A stretch of DNA of 64,000 nt from Azonexus hydrophilus (GTDB lineage Bacteria; Pseudomonadota; Gammaproteobacteria; Burkholderiales; Rhodocyclaceae), in NCBI RefSeq assembly GCF_001956855.1, contig NZ_MTHD01000001.1:843936-907935 (forward strand). The letters are read 5' to 3'. Positions 36,003-44,665 of the stretch are shown here, piece by piece; positions within the stretch are counted from its first letter, which is position 1, and the number at the start of each line of letters is the position of its first letter. The position numbers and the translations under genes were made by a program. The notes under the pieces are model-generated. The model made no database searches, had not been told where the DNA came from, and worked only from the letters and a program-made list of their open reading frames with translations.

Positions 36003-37460
36003 CTACGATCGTTTTAGTCGAATTCCCATATTGCCGAGTGGTTGCTCTTTTCGCCGCTCGGAGATGGCGCTAACAATTGCTGCTGCCCCTGCTGCACTTG
36101 CATAGCCTGGTTGTACGCAGTTTTGTTGCCTGAAGTCGGAAACGCGTGAAAGGAATTTATGGTAATCACCAATCATTATTGAAATAGCCTTGGCAACTTC
36201 ATTTGTTGTTTTGGCTACCAAACCTATTTTGCAGCGGTTCCGGCAATAAGTGTTATTGAGAGCCTCTTCTGGTAGAGAGTCTTCGTTTGGGCTAAAGAAG
36301 ACGACGGGGCGACCGATACCTAGTGCGAAGGTATAAGCAGTGCTCGAAAAATCAGAAATTAAAATTTTTGTTCGCGAATATAAATCCCAATACATGCTGC
36401 CACATCCATCGATTTCTAGATTGGTGCAGTCAGATAGTTTTCTGCGGATATTTTCTACAACTTCTGGTAATTCGTCCTTGTACGGCTTGAATATGATTTT
36501 GTAATCAGGAAAATTTTGGCATAAATTGCGCAGCAATTCGACGCCATGGCTATTCACTACCAGAACGCTTGTCCATAGCGGATTTTCCTTGTTGCCAGTG
36601 GTGTCGTTTGGGGTTGGTGCAAAGACAATGATATTTTCTGCCGGCGTGTTCCCGTATTGCCTTATTGGGGCATCCAGTTTGCAGTATCCCGACTGAAAAA
36701 CAGTAATGTTGTCGCGATACGATTTCACATCAACTAGATGTGAAATCGTATCAAGTTTCAATTTGTTTTCTGGGGCTCCTGATAGGAAGGGAAGGGAGTC
36801 ATAACCGGAAAAATAGAGGGCCTTCAGTGTTAGGTCCGTGATTGCCTGTGACGGTGTTAGTATCAGGTCATAGAACGGAAGAAATGCGACGAAGGCCGAG
36901 AGATCATTGAATAGTTCGCGTAACGATGACAATGCCCGATTTTCCCGCCCCGTAGAATGTAGCAGGCGATCAATATGTCCCTCAAGATCGAAGTGCGCGA
37001 AGGAAAGATGATCGTGAAGTACATGCAGCGGCCCGTTCGGGAGACAGTCCATAACACTGGCTGTCACAATCGCGTCAATCCCGTAGATTCGTCTCGCCAT
37101 GTCGTTGATGATTAGCCATTTATTCTTGTGATTGGACTCGAGGTAGCCGGCGATGGTGCCAAATAGCCATAGTACTTCGCAGCCATGGTTTTCTAGTTCC
37201 AAAGGGAGATATCCGAAATTTCCTGCGAACCCCTCATTGGGACAAAAAAAACCAATTCTCATCGAATAGCCTGTTCTTTTACCAATGCAGTGCAATTCAA
37301 ACTCTTCCAGTTCAAGGGGGTGCATTGCGCCAATCGAATCAATTTGAACGTGGCCGGATTTTTCAATCAGAATCAGCTTTAGTAAATCAGTAGGATCATC
37401 AAATTTGCAGTGCATGACTTTGTCGATGATTTGGGTTACTCGGGTTGAATGTTGAATCAA
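36003..37460 (-). CDS. CDP-glycerol glycerophosphotransferase-like (TagF/TagB type) protein
   Basis: Up to 485 residues from a TTG at 37460; ATG codons at 37415 and inside are alternatives. The C-terminal half has FPDYKIIFKPYKDELPEVVENI and LISDFSSTAYTFALGIGRPVVFFSP, the pattern of TagB/TagF transferases that move groups from CDP-linked donors. The N-terminal region contains MRIGFFCPNEGFAGN. It follows the CysC-like gene by six bases in reading order and shares its AT-rich composition. It could transfer a CDP-linked group, possibly the phosphoramidate; this is inference. Confidence 0.72.
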   Translation of the reverse strand: MIQHSTRVTQIIDKVMHCKFDDPTDLLKLILIEKSGHVQIDSIGAMHPLELEEFELHCIGKRTGYSMRIGFFCPNEGFAGNFGYLPLELENHGCEVLWLFGTIAGYLESNHKNKWLIINDMARRIYGIDAIVTASVMDCLPNGPLHVLHDHLSFAHFDLEGHIDRLLHSTGRENRALSSLRELFNDLSAFVAFLPFYDLILTPSQAITDLTLKALYFSGYDSLPFLSGAPENKLKLDTISHLVDVKSYRDNITVFQSGYCKLDAPIRQYGNTPAENIIVFAPTPNDTTGNKENPLWTSVLVVNSHGVELLRNLCQNFPDYKIIFKPYKDELPEVVENIRRKLSDCTNLEIDGCGSMYWDLYSRTKILISDFSSTAYTFALGIGRPVVFFSPNEDSLPEEALNNTYCRNRCKIGLVAKTTNEVAKAISIMIGDYHKFLSRVSDFRQQNCVQPGYASAAGAAAIVSAISERRKEQPLGNMGIRLKRS

Positions 37461-37520
37461 CTAAATTTTCCATCCGTTGCCCATCCAAAAAAATTCATCA
37501 TGTGTTTCCCTTTAGACGGG

Positions 37521-38453
37521 TCAGGCTTGGCTGTAGGTGGCGTCGAGCAGCCGGTTCATCAGCACAGGCATCGGCATTTCGGCCATGAATCGCTCCCGGC
37601 GTATGCGGGCTTCGTTTGCCCATTGGCCATCGGCAAGTATTTGGCAGCAGCGTTCGACAAAGTTTTCCGGGGCCGCCTCGACGATGTAGGGCGAAAGATC
37701 GCATGGCACTGGCGTCTGTTCGGAAAGCAGCAGGGAGTCGTTCGACAGGTGGTAGTGGTAGCGCGAGTTCGACGGATGTTGCCAGCTATCGGTCTGCCTG
37801 ATGTTCAGGCCGATCTTGGCGCGGGCGATCAGGTCTTCGCGCAGCACGAAACTCAACGGCTTGGTCGCGACGACGTTGACGCCGCGCTTGGCCAATTCGC
37901 GAATCAGGGTGTTGCGGTGATCGGTCAGCGTGCCGGTGAAAATGGCATCGATGTCTTTGTGCTGCGCCAGCTTGTGTCCTACCCGGGCGAAGCCATCAAC
38001 GTAACCATGCGGCAGATAGAAGACGCTGGCGTTGCCGGTCGCTTCCTTGAATGGGGTCACCTGGCTCTCAGCCAGATGCCAGACGGCGCGCGTCATCTCC
38101 TGGGCGACCAGAAAGGTCCGGAATCGCTTGCGCCAGTATTCCGGTACATCGTAATGCGAGTTGCGAGCCGATTCGCTATCGCCGCTGTTGAAGTCGTTGA
38201 AGCTATTGCCAGTGACGAATTCGGTAGCGACGACGATGAATTCCGTGCCTGGGGTTTTCCGGGCTTCCTTCATCGCCTCGACAAAGTCGTAAGTGAAGCA
38301 TTCGAGCATGATGTTCATCTTGCCGGGAATCATCCGTTCTTCCAGGTCGGCCTTGTAGCCGAGGGCCTCCAGGCTGAGCTTGATCAGCAGGAGGGTATCC
38401 ATGATGTGGAAGGGATCGCGACCATGGTTGCCGTAAACGAGCTTGAAATCCAT
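37521..38453 (-). CDS. Putative GT-B glycosyltransferase (CgeB-like), substrate unknown
   Basis: 310 residues, soluble. The start is KLVYGNHGRDPFHIMDTLLLIKLSLEALGY and the C-terminal half has IDAIFTGTLTDHRNTLIRELAKRGVNV, then IGLNIRQTDSWQHPSNSRYHYHLSNDSLLLSE. That resembles the donor-binding half of CgeB-like glycosyltransferases, which recognise a nucleotide sugar and end with a region around a conserved Glu. Base composition changes sharply at its downstream edge, so this gene begins the GC-rich part of the island. Neighbours hddC and hddA suggest a heptose donor. Confidence 0.62.
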   Translation of the reverse strand: MDFKLVYGNHGRDPFHIMDTLLLIKLSLEALGYKADLEERMIPGKMNIMLECFTYDFVEAMKEARKTPGTEFIVVATEFVTGNSFNDFNSGDSESARNSHYDVPEYWRKRFRTFLVAQEMTRAVWHLAESQVTPFKEATGNASVFYLPHGYVDGFARVGHKLAQHKDIDAIFTGTLTDHRNTLIRELAKRGVNVVATKPLSFVLREDLIARAKIGLNIRQTDSWQHPSNSRYHYHLSNDSLLLSEQTPVPCDLSPYIVEAAPENFVERCCQILADGQWANEARIRRERFMAEMPMPVLMNRLLDATYSQA

Positions 38454-38456
38454 CGC

Positions 38457-39395
38457 TCAGACGTTGCCGTATATCGAGTTTTTGAGCATCGTGAAGCCCT
38501 TGATCAGCTCGGCAATGCCTGCATCCAGCGTGACCGAGGTGCGGAAGCCGGTCGCTTCAAGCTTGGCGTTCGAGACGATGTAGTTACGCTGGTCGGGGTC
38601 CTTGCCGACCGGTGCTTCCATGAAGACGAAGCCAGGAAGCTGCTTCTGGATGTGTTCGCAAAGCTCCATTTTCGAGACATTGGCTTCGGAGAGACCGACG
38701 TTGTAGATTTCCCCCTTCATTGTTTCGAAGTTATTGATACCGTGCTGGAAAACGCGCGAGACATCGCGGACGTGGATGTAATTGCGCTTGAAATGACCCT
38801 CGAACAGGACGATGAAGCGGTCGTGCACGGCGCGGTAAGTAAAATCATTGACCAGCAGGTCGATGCGCATGCGCGGCGACATGCCGAACACCGTGGCCAG
38901 TCGGAAACTGATGGTGTTGCGATGTTGCATCAGGTGTTTTTCGATTTCCACCTTGTCGATCGCGTACTTCGAGATTGGTCGCAAGGGCGACTCTTCGGTG
39001 CAGAAATTGTTTTCGTCGCCGCTGCCGTACGCGCTGTTGGTGGTCGGCATCAGGATGCGTTGTTCCGCCGAGACCAGTTTCAGCATCAGCTTGATCGCGT
39101 CGTGATTGATCGTCTCGGCGCCGATCGGGTCCTGGTTGCACAGCGGTGCGCCGACGTAGGCGGCGAGCGGAATAATGATATCGGCCTTGGCGAGCAGCGG
39201 CTTGATGGTGCTTTCGATCCGGACGTCACCGCGGATCACGTTGAAGTCGGGGTGATGGCAGACGTGATTGAGGCTGGCCTGCTGGAACATGAAGTTGTCG
39301 ACGACGGTGACCTTGTGTCCGGCCTGGAGCAGGTCGGGAACCAGCGTCGAGCCCAGATAGCCGGCGCCGCCGGTAACGAGAATGTTGAAGCTCAA
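38457..39395 (-). CDS. NAD-dependent epimerase/dehydratase (extended SDR)
   Basis: 312 residues. The Rossmann motif is TGGAGYLGS and the catalytic SKYAIDK gives the YxxxK pair. Also visible are ATVFGMSPRMRIDLLVNDFTYRAV and a nucleotide-sugar-binding C-terminus. It uses a TTG start with a well-placed AGGAG six bases upstream. It is one base-step from hddC, so I infer it acts on a GDP-heptose or similar activated sugar as 4-dehydrogenase, epimerase or dehydratase; in C. jejuni an SDR (Cj1427) plays such a role near hddC and hddA. Confidence 0.8.
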   Translation of the reverse strand: MSFNILVTGGAGYLGSTLVPDLLQAGHKVTVVDNFMFQQASLNHVCHHPDFNVIRGDVRIESTIKPLLAKADIIIPLAAYVGAPLCNQDPIGAETINHDAIKLMLKLVSAEQRILMPTTNSAYGSGDENNFCTEESPLRPISKYAIDKVEIEKHLMQHRNTISFRLATVFGMSPRMRIDLLVNDFTYRAVHDRFIVLFEGHFKRNYIHVRDVSRVFQHGINNFETMKGEIYNVGLSEANVSKMELCEHIQKQLPGFVFMEAPVGKDPDQRNYIVSNAKLEATGFRTSVTLDAGIAELIKGFTMLKNSIYGNV

Positions 39396-39413
39396 GGAAG
39401 TCTCCTGATGTTG

Positions 39414-40142
39414 TTAGGCATGCCGGATGGCGAGTATAGCGGCTGCCCGGGCGTAGTCCTCGGGGATGCCGATGTCGATGAAATTGCCCGGGAATTCGGC
39501 GCCGTAGAAACGGCAGCCCCGGGCGAGCAGGGTGGGGAACAGCGTGTCTTCCAGCGACAGCGCCTGGCCGGGAGAATGCCCAGTGTTGGCGAGAAGCCCC
39601 GGAGCGACCAGGTAGATGCCGCCGTTGGCCAGTCGCTCGCCACTGTTCCGCCCGCTCCGGAAGGCTTCGACGCGTCCGTCCGGCGCGATATCCATGCCCA
39701 GGTAGCGTCCGTTCTCGCTGGTACTGAAGGTGCAGAAAGTCCAGTCGGCCTGGCTGCGGCGATGGAAATCAGCCAGTTGACCGAGGTCGACCGCAAAAAA
39801 GGTGTCGCCGTTGACGACCAACACCGGGTTCGTCCCCGCCAGTTGACGGGCGGCGAGCAGCAGGCCGCCGCCGGTCCCGAGGGGAGTCGTTTCCTCGGCG
39901 TAGTCGATGCGGGCGCCGCGGTAGGTGCTGCCGAAATGGCTGCGGATCGTCTCGGCCCGGTAGCCGACAGAAAGGATGAAGCGCCGGATGCCCTGAGCGA
40001 TCCAGTAGTCGAGCAGGTAGTCGAGAAAGGGGCGGCCGGCGATCGGTGCCATCGGTTTGGGCAGGTCGGGAACCGCCGCCCGCAGACGAGTGCCCAGCCC
40101 CCCTGCGAGAATGATGGCGGTATCGACGATCAGCCGGTGCAT
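39414..40142 (-). CDS. hddC: Sugar-1-phosphate guanylyltransferase, HddC-like
   Basis: 242 residues with the nucleotidyltransferase loop [13 protein letters not shown] and the HddC-like stretch PLGTGGGLLLAARQL, then PVLVVNGDTFFAVDL (metal-binding). HddC makes GDP-D-glycero-alpha-D-manno-heptose from the heptose 1-phosphate. An HddA-like kinase is encoded at 45628-46623, supporting the heptose assignment over glucose or mannose. The ATG overlaps the stop of the upstream aminotransferase-family gene (TGATG). Confidence 0.78.
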   Translation of the reverse strand: MHRLIVDTAIILAGGLGTRLRAAVPDLPKPMAPIAGRPFLDYLLDYWIAQGIRRFILSVGYRAETIRSHFGSTYRGARIDYAEETTPLGTGGGLLLAARQLAGTNPVLVVNGDTFFAVDLGQLADFHRRSQADWTFCTFSTSENGRYLGMDIAPDGRVEAFRSGRNSGERLANGGIYLVAPGLLANTGHSPGQALSLEDTLFPTLLARGCRFYGAEFPGNFIDIGIPEDYARAAAILAIRHA

Positions 40143-41311
40143 CAGGCGGCGTTCAGAATGGTGCAGATGGTGTCGATTTCCTCGTCGCGCAGGTCGGGGA
40201 AATTGCCGAGATAGAAGCCGTAGAAATGCACGTGCTCGGTTTCCGGGAAGTTCAAATGATGCCCGTCGGGAACGATGCCCCGGAGATAAGGTTGGCGGAC
40301 CTGGTTGCCGCCGCCGGCGCTGCCCCGGCGAAACTCAATGCCGCCCGCGCGCATCTGCACCATGACCCGGTGGACGAGTTCGTCGTCGGGCTCGCGCAGG
40401 ATCAGATTGAAGGCGTAGTTGCTCGACCCCGCGAGTTCGAAATCGGTTCGGAACTTGCCGGCGTCGATCCGGCTCAGGAAGCGCCGCAGATTTTCGGTGC
40501 GGCGCACGACGTTGGCGTCCAGACGTTTCAACTGGCTGCGCCCGAGAATGCCGCCGATCTCGGTATTGCGGACGTTGTAGGCCGGATAGGCAAAGATGAA
40601 ATCAGGGTTCAGCTCGGGGTGGTCCGTCTGGTAAGCCGAGAGGATGGCCGGATCGTTGGCCTCGCGGACCATGCCGTGAGAACGCAGGATGCGGATCTGC
40701 TGGTAGAGATCGGGGTCGTTGGTACACACCATGCCGCCCTCGATCGTGCTCATGTGATGGGCGTAATAGAACGAGAAATTGGAGACCCAGCCGAAACTGC
40801 CCAGGCGCTGGCCATTGTGCGTGGCGCCGTGCGATTCGCAGACGTCTTCGATCAGCGGAATGCCGCGGCGCTCGAGTTCGGAGAGCAGTTCGTCGCTCAG
40901 GCCGTCGAAGCCCTGGGCGTGCACGAGCAGCACGGCGCGGGTTTTTTCGCCGATCCGGGCGAGAATCTGCGCGGTATCCATCGCCAGCGTGCGCGGGTTG
41001 ATGTCGGCGAAGACCGGAGTGAACCCGTTTTGCAGCACGGCCGCGACATCGGAGACCCAACCCAGCGGCGGGACGATGACTTCGCCGCCCTCTGGATGGC
41101 GGATTTTGAGTGCCGCCAGCGTCAGTAGATTGGCCGAAGCGCCGGAATTGACGAAGACGCTGTACTTGACCCCCAGCCAGCGGGACCATTCTTCTTCGAA
41201 GGCGCGCACGTTGGCGCCGTGAGTGAGCATCGGATCGTCCTGCTTCAGGTGCTCGATCACCGCATCGAGATCCTGGCGCAGAATGTTGTTACGCATCAGC
41301 GGAAATTTCAT
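40142..41311 (-). CDS. DegT-family sugar 3-dehydratase (ColD-like), His in place of catalytic Lys
   Basis: 389 residues of the DegT/DnrJ/EryC1/StrS fold. The segment that normally carries the PLP-binding lysine reads NFSFYYAHHMSTIEGGM: His185/His186, no Lys. This substitution marks the PMP-dependent 3-dehydratases ColD and RfbH rather than aminotransferases, and the length equals ColD (about 388). There is no FeS cysteine cluster, unlike the RfbH at 55720-57048. ColD works on GDP-4-keto-6-deoxymannose; here a GDP-linked substrate is likely, but gmd and manC are not in the window. Confidence 0.8.
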   Translation of the reverse strand: MKFPLMRNNILRQDLDAVIEHLKQDDPMLTHGANVRAFEEEWSRWLGVKYSVFVNSGASANLLTLAALKIRHPEGGEVIVPPLGWVSDVAAVLQNGFTPVFADINPRTLAMDTAQILARIGEKTRAVLLVHAQGFDGLSDELLSELERRGIPLIEDVCESHGATHNGQRLGSFGWVSNFSFYYAHHMSTIEGGMVCTNDPDLYQQIRILRSHGMVREANDPAILSAYQTDHPELNPDFIFAYPAYNVRNTEIGGILGRSQLKRLDANVVRRTENLRRFLSRIDAGKFRTDFELAGSSNYAFNLILREPDDELVHRVMVQMRAGGIEFRRGSAGGGNQVRQPYLRGIVPDGHHLNFPETEHVHFYGFYLGNFPDLRDEEIDTICTILNAA

Positions 41312-41334
41312 CAGTTCTCACTAAATCCACGGCC

Positions 41335-42858
41335 TCAGTCGCCGAGGATTTTCCTTTTCAGTTTGAGGCTGGCCATATGTTCGACATTGCACCGCTCGTC
41401 GCCGCCGAAACGGCGTTCGACCAGGTCGAGATAGGCCGGGTTGGTAAAGTAGGTGTGCCATGCCCGGTCCCGGAAAGCAAGTACTTCGGCCGACGACAGG
41501 TGCTTGGTCGGCAAAGGCTGGCATTCGTAGGACAGGAAGGCATAACCTTCGTAGGAATCCGGCAGGGCCCAGCCGTTCCGCTTGGCCTGGTAGTACATCG
41601 GACTGCCGGGCAGGGCCTGGCAGGGGTACATATTGGCCATTTCGGTATTCAGTTCAAGGGCCAGGTCCAGCGTTTCCTGCATGGTTTCCAGCGTATCGTC
41701 CGGGAAACCGAAGATGAAGTTGCTGATCACGTTGATGTCGGCGTCGCGCACGGTCTGGCAGATTTCGCGGATATTGACGTCGCGGAACGAGCCCTTGGAC
41801 ACTTCCTGGCGAACGCTCTGATTGCCGGCTTCGACGCCGAGTGCCAGCCAGTTGACGCCGGCCCGCTTGAACAGGGCCAACTGGTCCTCGCGCACGGTGT
41901 CGACGCGGGCGTAGGTCCACAAGTTGAAGTCGAAGCCGTGGTCGATCACCTGCTGCAGTACCGGCGCGTAGTATTTCCGGTTGAGGAAGAACATCTCGTC
42001 GCTGATGCGCAGCGTGCGGACGCCGAGTCCGGCCAGTTTCTGCATTTCCCGGGCGACCCACTGCGGGCTCCAGTAGCGCATGCCGCGCGAATGCGAGGCG
42101 TCGATGCCATCGTCGTTATTGCTACGGTTGACGATGTTGATCATGCAAAAATCGCAACCGAAGGAGCAGCCGAGCGAGGTGTATATCGCCGCGAAGGGCG
42201 TCCGCTGAGCATGATCGAAACCGGCGTGCCAGAAATGGGCGCGGTAGAGATCGAGCGGCTTTTTCCGATAGGGCAGCAGGTCCCAGGCGTAGCCGGGCAG
42301 GTCGATGTCCATCCGCGCTTGCGGCACGATGTCCTGTGGCGGGTTGAGGGTCGGTAGCTGGTGCCTCTTGTGGCCGATCCCCTTGGTCGTTCCGAGGTCG
42401 CTGCCCAGATTGCCGGCCAGTAGCTGGTGCAGGGCATAAACTCCCTCGTTCAGAAGGACGATGTCGATGCAATCGTGGCCGAGCACGTCCATGGGCAGGG
42501 CGCTGACATGAGAGCCGACGCAGCAGACCGGTGCGTGGCCGCCATCCGCCTTGATCGCGCGGGCCAACGCCAGCGCACCGATCATGCTGGTCGTGCCGGA
42601 ATTCGGGTTTTGGCCATAGACGACCATCACGATCAGTCGGGGCGCGGTCTCGCCGATGCGGCTCACGGCCTGTTCGAGGGTCAGCTTCTCGGCGTCGCAG
42701 TCGAGGATCGCTACCCCGAAACCTTTGGCCCGGCAGGATTCGGCCAGCAGCAGCGACCAGGTCGGCGGTTCGACCGCCGAGTAGACCTGGGCCAGCCCCT
42801 GGTAGGCCTTGGCCGACGAATCGGGGTTGATGAACAGAACGTCGAGTTGTCTTGCCAT
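41335..42858 (-). CDS. B12-binding-domain radical SAM protein
   Basis: 507 residues. The N-terminal half looks like a cobalamin-binding Rossmann domain (DVLFINPDSSAKAYQGLAQVY, VGSHVSALPMDVLGHDC). The radical SAM core has LGCSFGCDFC, with cluster cysteines 231, 235 and 238 in CxxxCxxC spacing. Also visible are LRISDEMFFLNRKYY and WLALGVEAGNQSVRQEVSKG. Members methylate unactivated carbons or rearrange sugars. Its overlap (TAATG) with the split-transketolase genes suggests a shared sugar substrate. Substrate unknown. Confidence 0.85.
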   Translation of the reverse strand: MARQLDVLFINPDSSAKAYQGLAQVYSAVEPPTWSLLLAESCRAKGFGVAILDCDAEKLTLEQAVSRIGETAPRLIVMVVYGQNPNSGTTSMIGALALARAIKADGGHAPVCCVGSHVSALPMDVLGHDCIDIVLLNEGVYALHQLLAGNLGSDLGTTKGIGHKRHQLPTLNPPQDIVPQARMDIDLPGYAWDLLPYRKKPLDLYRAHFWHAGFDHAQRTPFAAIYTSLGCSFGCDFCMINIVNRSNNDDGIDASHSRGMRYWSPQWVAREMQKLAGLGVRTLRISDEMFFLNRKYYAPVLQQVIDHGFDFNLWTYARVDTVREDQLALFKRAGVNWLALGVEAGNQSVRQEVSKGSFRDVNIREICQTVRDADINVISNFIFGFPDDTLETMQETLDLALELNTEMANMYPCQALPGSPMYYQAKRNGWALPDSYEGYAFLSYECQPLPTKHLSSAEVLAFRDRAWHTYFTNPAYLDLVERRFGGDERCNVEHMASLKLKRKILGD

Positions 42859-43850
42859 TAGCGGCTACCCATGCGGTTTGTTTCACCTTCGGAGAGTTCG
42901 GCAAGGAAGCGGGTCACGCGCTCGGTGACGGCGTTTTCTCCGATCGAGACCTGTTCGTGCAGTTCGCTGCGCGAGCCGAGTTCGAAGCGATAGCCGCCCT
43001 CGACCCCGATGTTCAGCAGGCGGGGCGGCAGCCGCCGACCGGCGCAGAAGTCGAACAGCATGGCATCGAGCCCGCCGCGTCCGCGGAAGCCTTCCTCCAG
43101 GCTGACGACGCCAGCGTAGGCGGCAAGTGTCTCGGCCAGGCGCTGCTGGTCAAAACCGCTGAGGTCGAACAGGTCGATGACGCCGACCTGTTCTCCGGCC
43201 GTGGCCAGACGTTCGGCGACTTTGAGCGCGGTGTGCACCATGTAGCCGGTGGCGACAAGGCATAGCCTGTCGCCCGTGCGATGGCACTGGAAGCCGGACT
43301 CCATATCCGGCGGCGCTTCAGCGTACAGGGCTGGCAGTACCTGGGCATCGAGGCGCAGGTATTTCGGGCCGCCGAGCATCAGGCAGCGCTCGAAGAGCGC
43401 GGCGGCGGTAATGTGGTCGGCTGGCGAATAGACCGCCATATTGGGCATCGCGCGCATCAGCGTCAGGTCTTCGTAGCACTGGTGGGTCGGGCCGGACACC
43501 ACATAGCTGTAGCCGGCGCCGACGCCGATCAGGTTGACGTTGAGCGGGCGGACTTGCGAGAGCAGCGCCAGGCTGACCCGGATCTGCTCGTAGCAACGCA
43601 TCGTGATGAAGGGCGCGATGGCGTAGGCAAAAACCGTATAGCCCTCGAGGGCGAGGCCGGCCGAGATGTTGATCAGATTTTGCTCGGCAATGCCGACGTT
43701 AATGAAGCGCTCCGGAAAGCGCTCGCGGATGGTGTCCAGCACCGGCGAGCCGAAATCGGCGCAGACAAAGAACAGCTTCGGGTCATCGGCCATCGCCTCG
43801 CAGATCCGCCGCAGCAGGGCGTCGCGCATGGCCTGGGGGCGGTCGGTCAT
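42858..43850 (-). CDS. Transketolase-like C-terminal subunit
   Basis: 330 residues covering the pyrimidine-binding and C-terminal domains of transketolase: ERFINVGIAEQNLINISAGLALEGYTVFAYA (catalytic Glu), VGAGYSYVVSGPTHQCYEDLTLMRAMPNM. I chose the ATG at 43850, with a GGAGGCACC ribosome site; it overlaps the N-subunit stop (ATGA), so the subunits are coupled. Split transketolases occur in nucleotide-sugar clusters, where they move two-carbon units, besides in central metabolism. Confidence 0.87.
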   Translation of the reverse strand: MTDRPQAMRDALLRRICEAMADDPKLFFVCADFGSPVLDTIRERFPERFINVGIAEQNLINISAGLALEGYTVFAYAIAPFITMRCYEQIRVSLALLSQVRPLNVNLIGVGAGYSYVVSGPTHQCYEDLTLMRAMPNMAVYSPADHITAAALFERCLMLGGPKYLRLDAQVLPALYAEAPPDMESGFQCHRTGDRLCLVATGYMVHTALKVAERLATAGEQVGVIDLFDLSGFDQQRLAETLAAYAGVVSLEEGFRGRGGLDAMLFDFCAGRRLPPRLLNIGVEGGYRFELGSRSELHEQVSIGENAVTERVTRFLAELSEGETNRMGSR

Positions 43851-44665
43851 GGTGCCTCCCCGAGCAACTGGTCGAGCGTTTCCACCTTGGGATTCATGAT
43901 GTGGCACAGCGGGGCATCCTCCAGTCCGGGCACGCCACGCCCCTTGAGCGTATTGGCGATCAGTGCCTTCGGGGCGCCGTTCCGTTTGCCCTGCATGGCA
44001 CGGAGCGCAGCGTGGACGGCGTCGACGTCGTGACCATCGACTTCCGCGCAGGACCAGCCGAAGGCGCCAAGGCGATCGGCGAGCCGACCGTGGGAAACAA
44101 TGTCGTCGGTGTGGCCGAGCATGCTGATCCGGTTGTTGTCGACGATCAGGTTGAGGTTGTCGAGGCGATGCTGGCTGGCAAACATTGCGGCTTCCCAGTT
44201 GGCGCCTTCATGCAGTTCGCCGTCGCCAGCGACGACGAAGATGTCGCGGTCGCTGCCTTTGCGCTTGAGTCCTAGCGCGATTCCGGTGGCGACGCCGAGA
44301 CCATGCCCAAGCGAGCCATTGACCGTTTCATAGCCGGGGATCACCGGGTCCGGGATGCCGCCGAGAAAGCTGCCAGTTTCGCAGACGTGCTCGAGTTCTT
44401 CTCGGGCAAAGAAACCAAGGTCGGCGAGGATCGGGTACATGCAGATCGAACCGTGGCCCTTGCTGATGATGCAGCGGTCGCGGGTTTCGGCGAGAGGCTG
44501 GGCTGGATCGAAACGCAAGATCCCGCCGTAGTAAAGAGAGACGAAAATTTCGATGGGCGACAGCGACGAGGCGAGCCGGGTTTCCGGCGCCCGGCGGTGG
44601 ATGCGCAGGGTTTCGAGCCAGACCCAGCGCGCCTTGGCTGTCAGGTCGATTGTCGATGCATTCAT
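43847..44665 (-). CDS. Transketolase-like N-terminal (TPP-binding) subunit
   Basis: 272 residues. The thiamine diphosphate motif starts GDGE (147-150) and runs to LNLIVDNN; CIISKGHGS and NGSLGHGLGVATGIALGLKRKG are also typical. It pairs with the C-terminal subunit immediately downstream. A full-length housekeeping transketolase would be over 600 residues in one chain, so this pair probably serves the glycan pathway, for instance adding a two-carbon branch to a keto sugar. Confidence 0.87.
   Translation of the reverse strand: MNASTIDLTAKARWVWLETLRIHRRAPETRLASSLSPIEIFVSLYYGGILRFDPAQPLAETRDRCIISKGHGSICMYPILADLGFFAREELEHVCETGSFLGGIPDPVIPGYETVNGSLGHGLGVATGIALGLKRKGSDRDIFVVAGDGELHEGANWEAAMFASQHRLDNLNLIVDNNRISMLGHTDDIVSHGRLADRLGAFGWSCAEVDGHDVDAVHAALRAMQGKRNGAPKALIANTLKGRGVPGLEDAPLCHIMNPKVETLDQLLGEAP

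Noticed and set aside
37449..40214. A 921-residue open frame on the plus strand
   Set aside because: It runs antisense across three well-supported minus-strand genes (37521-40142), is composition-driven in GC-rich DNA, and its protein has no recognisable motif.
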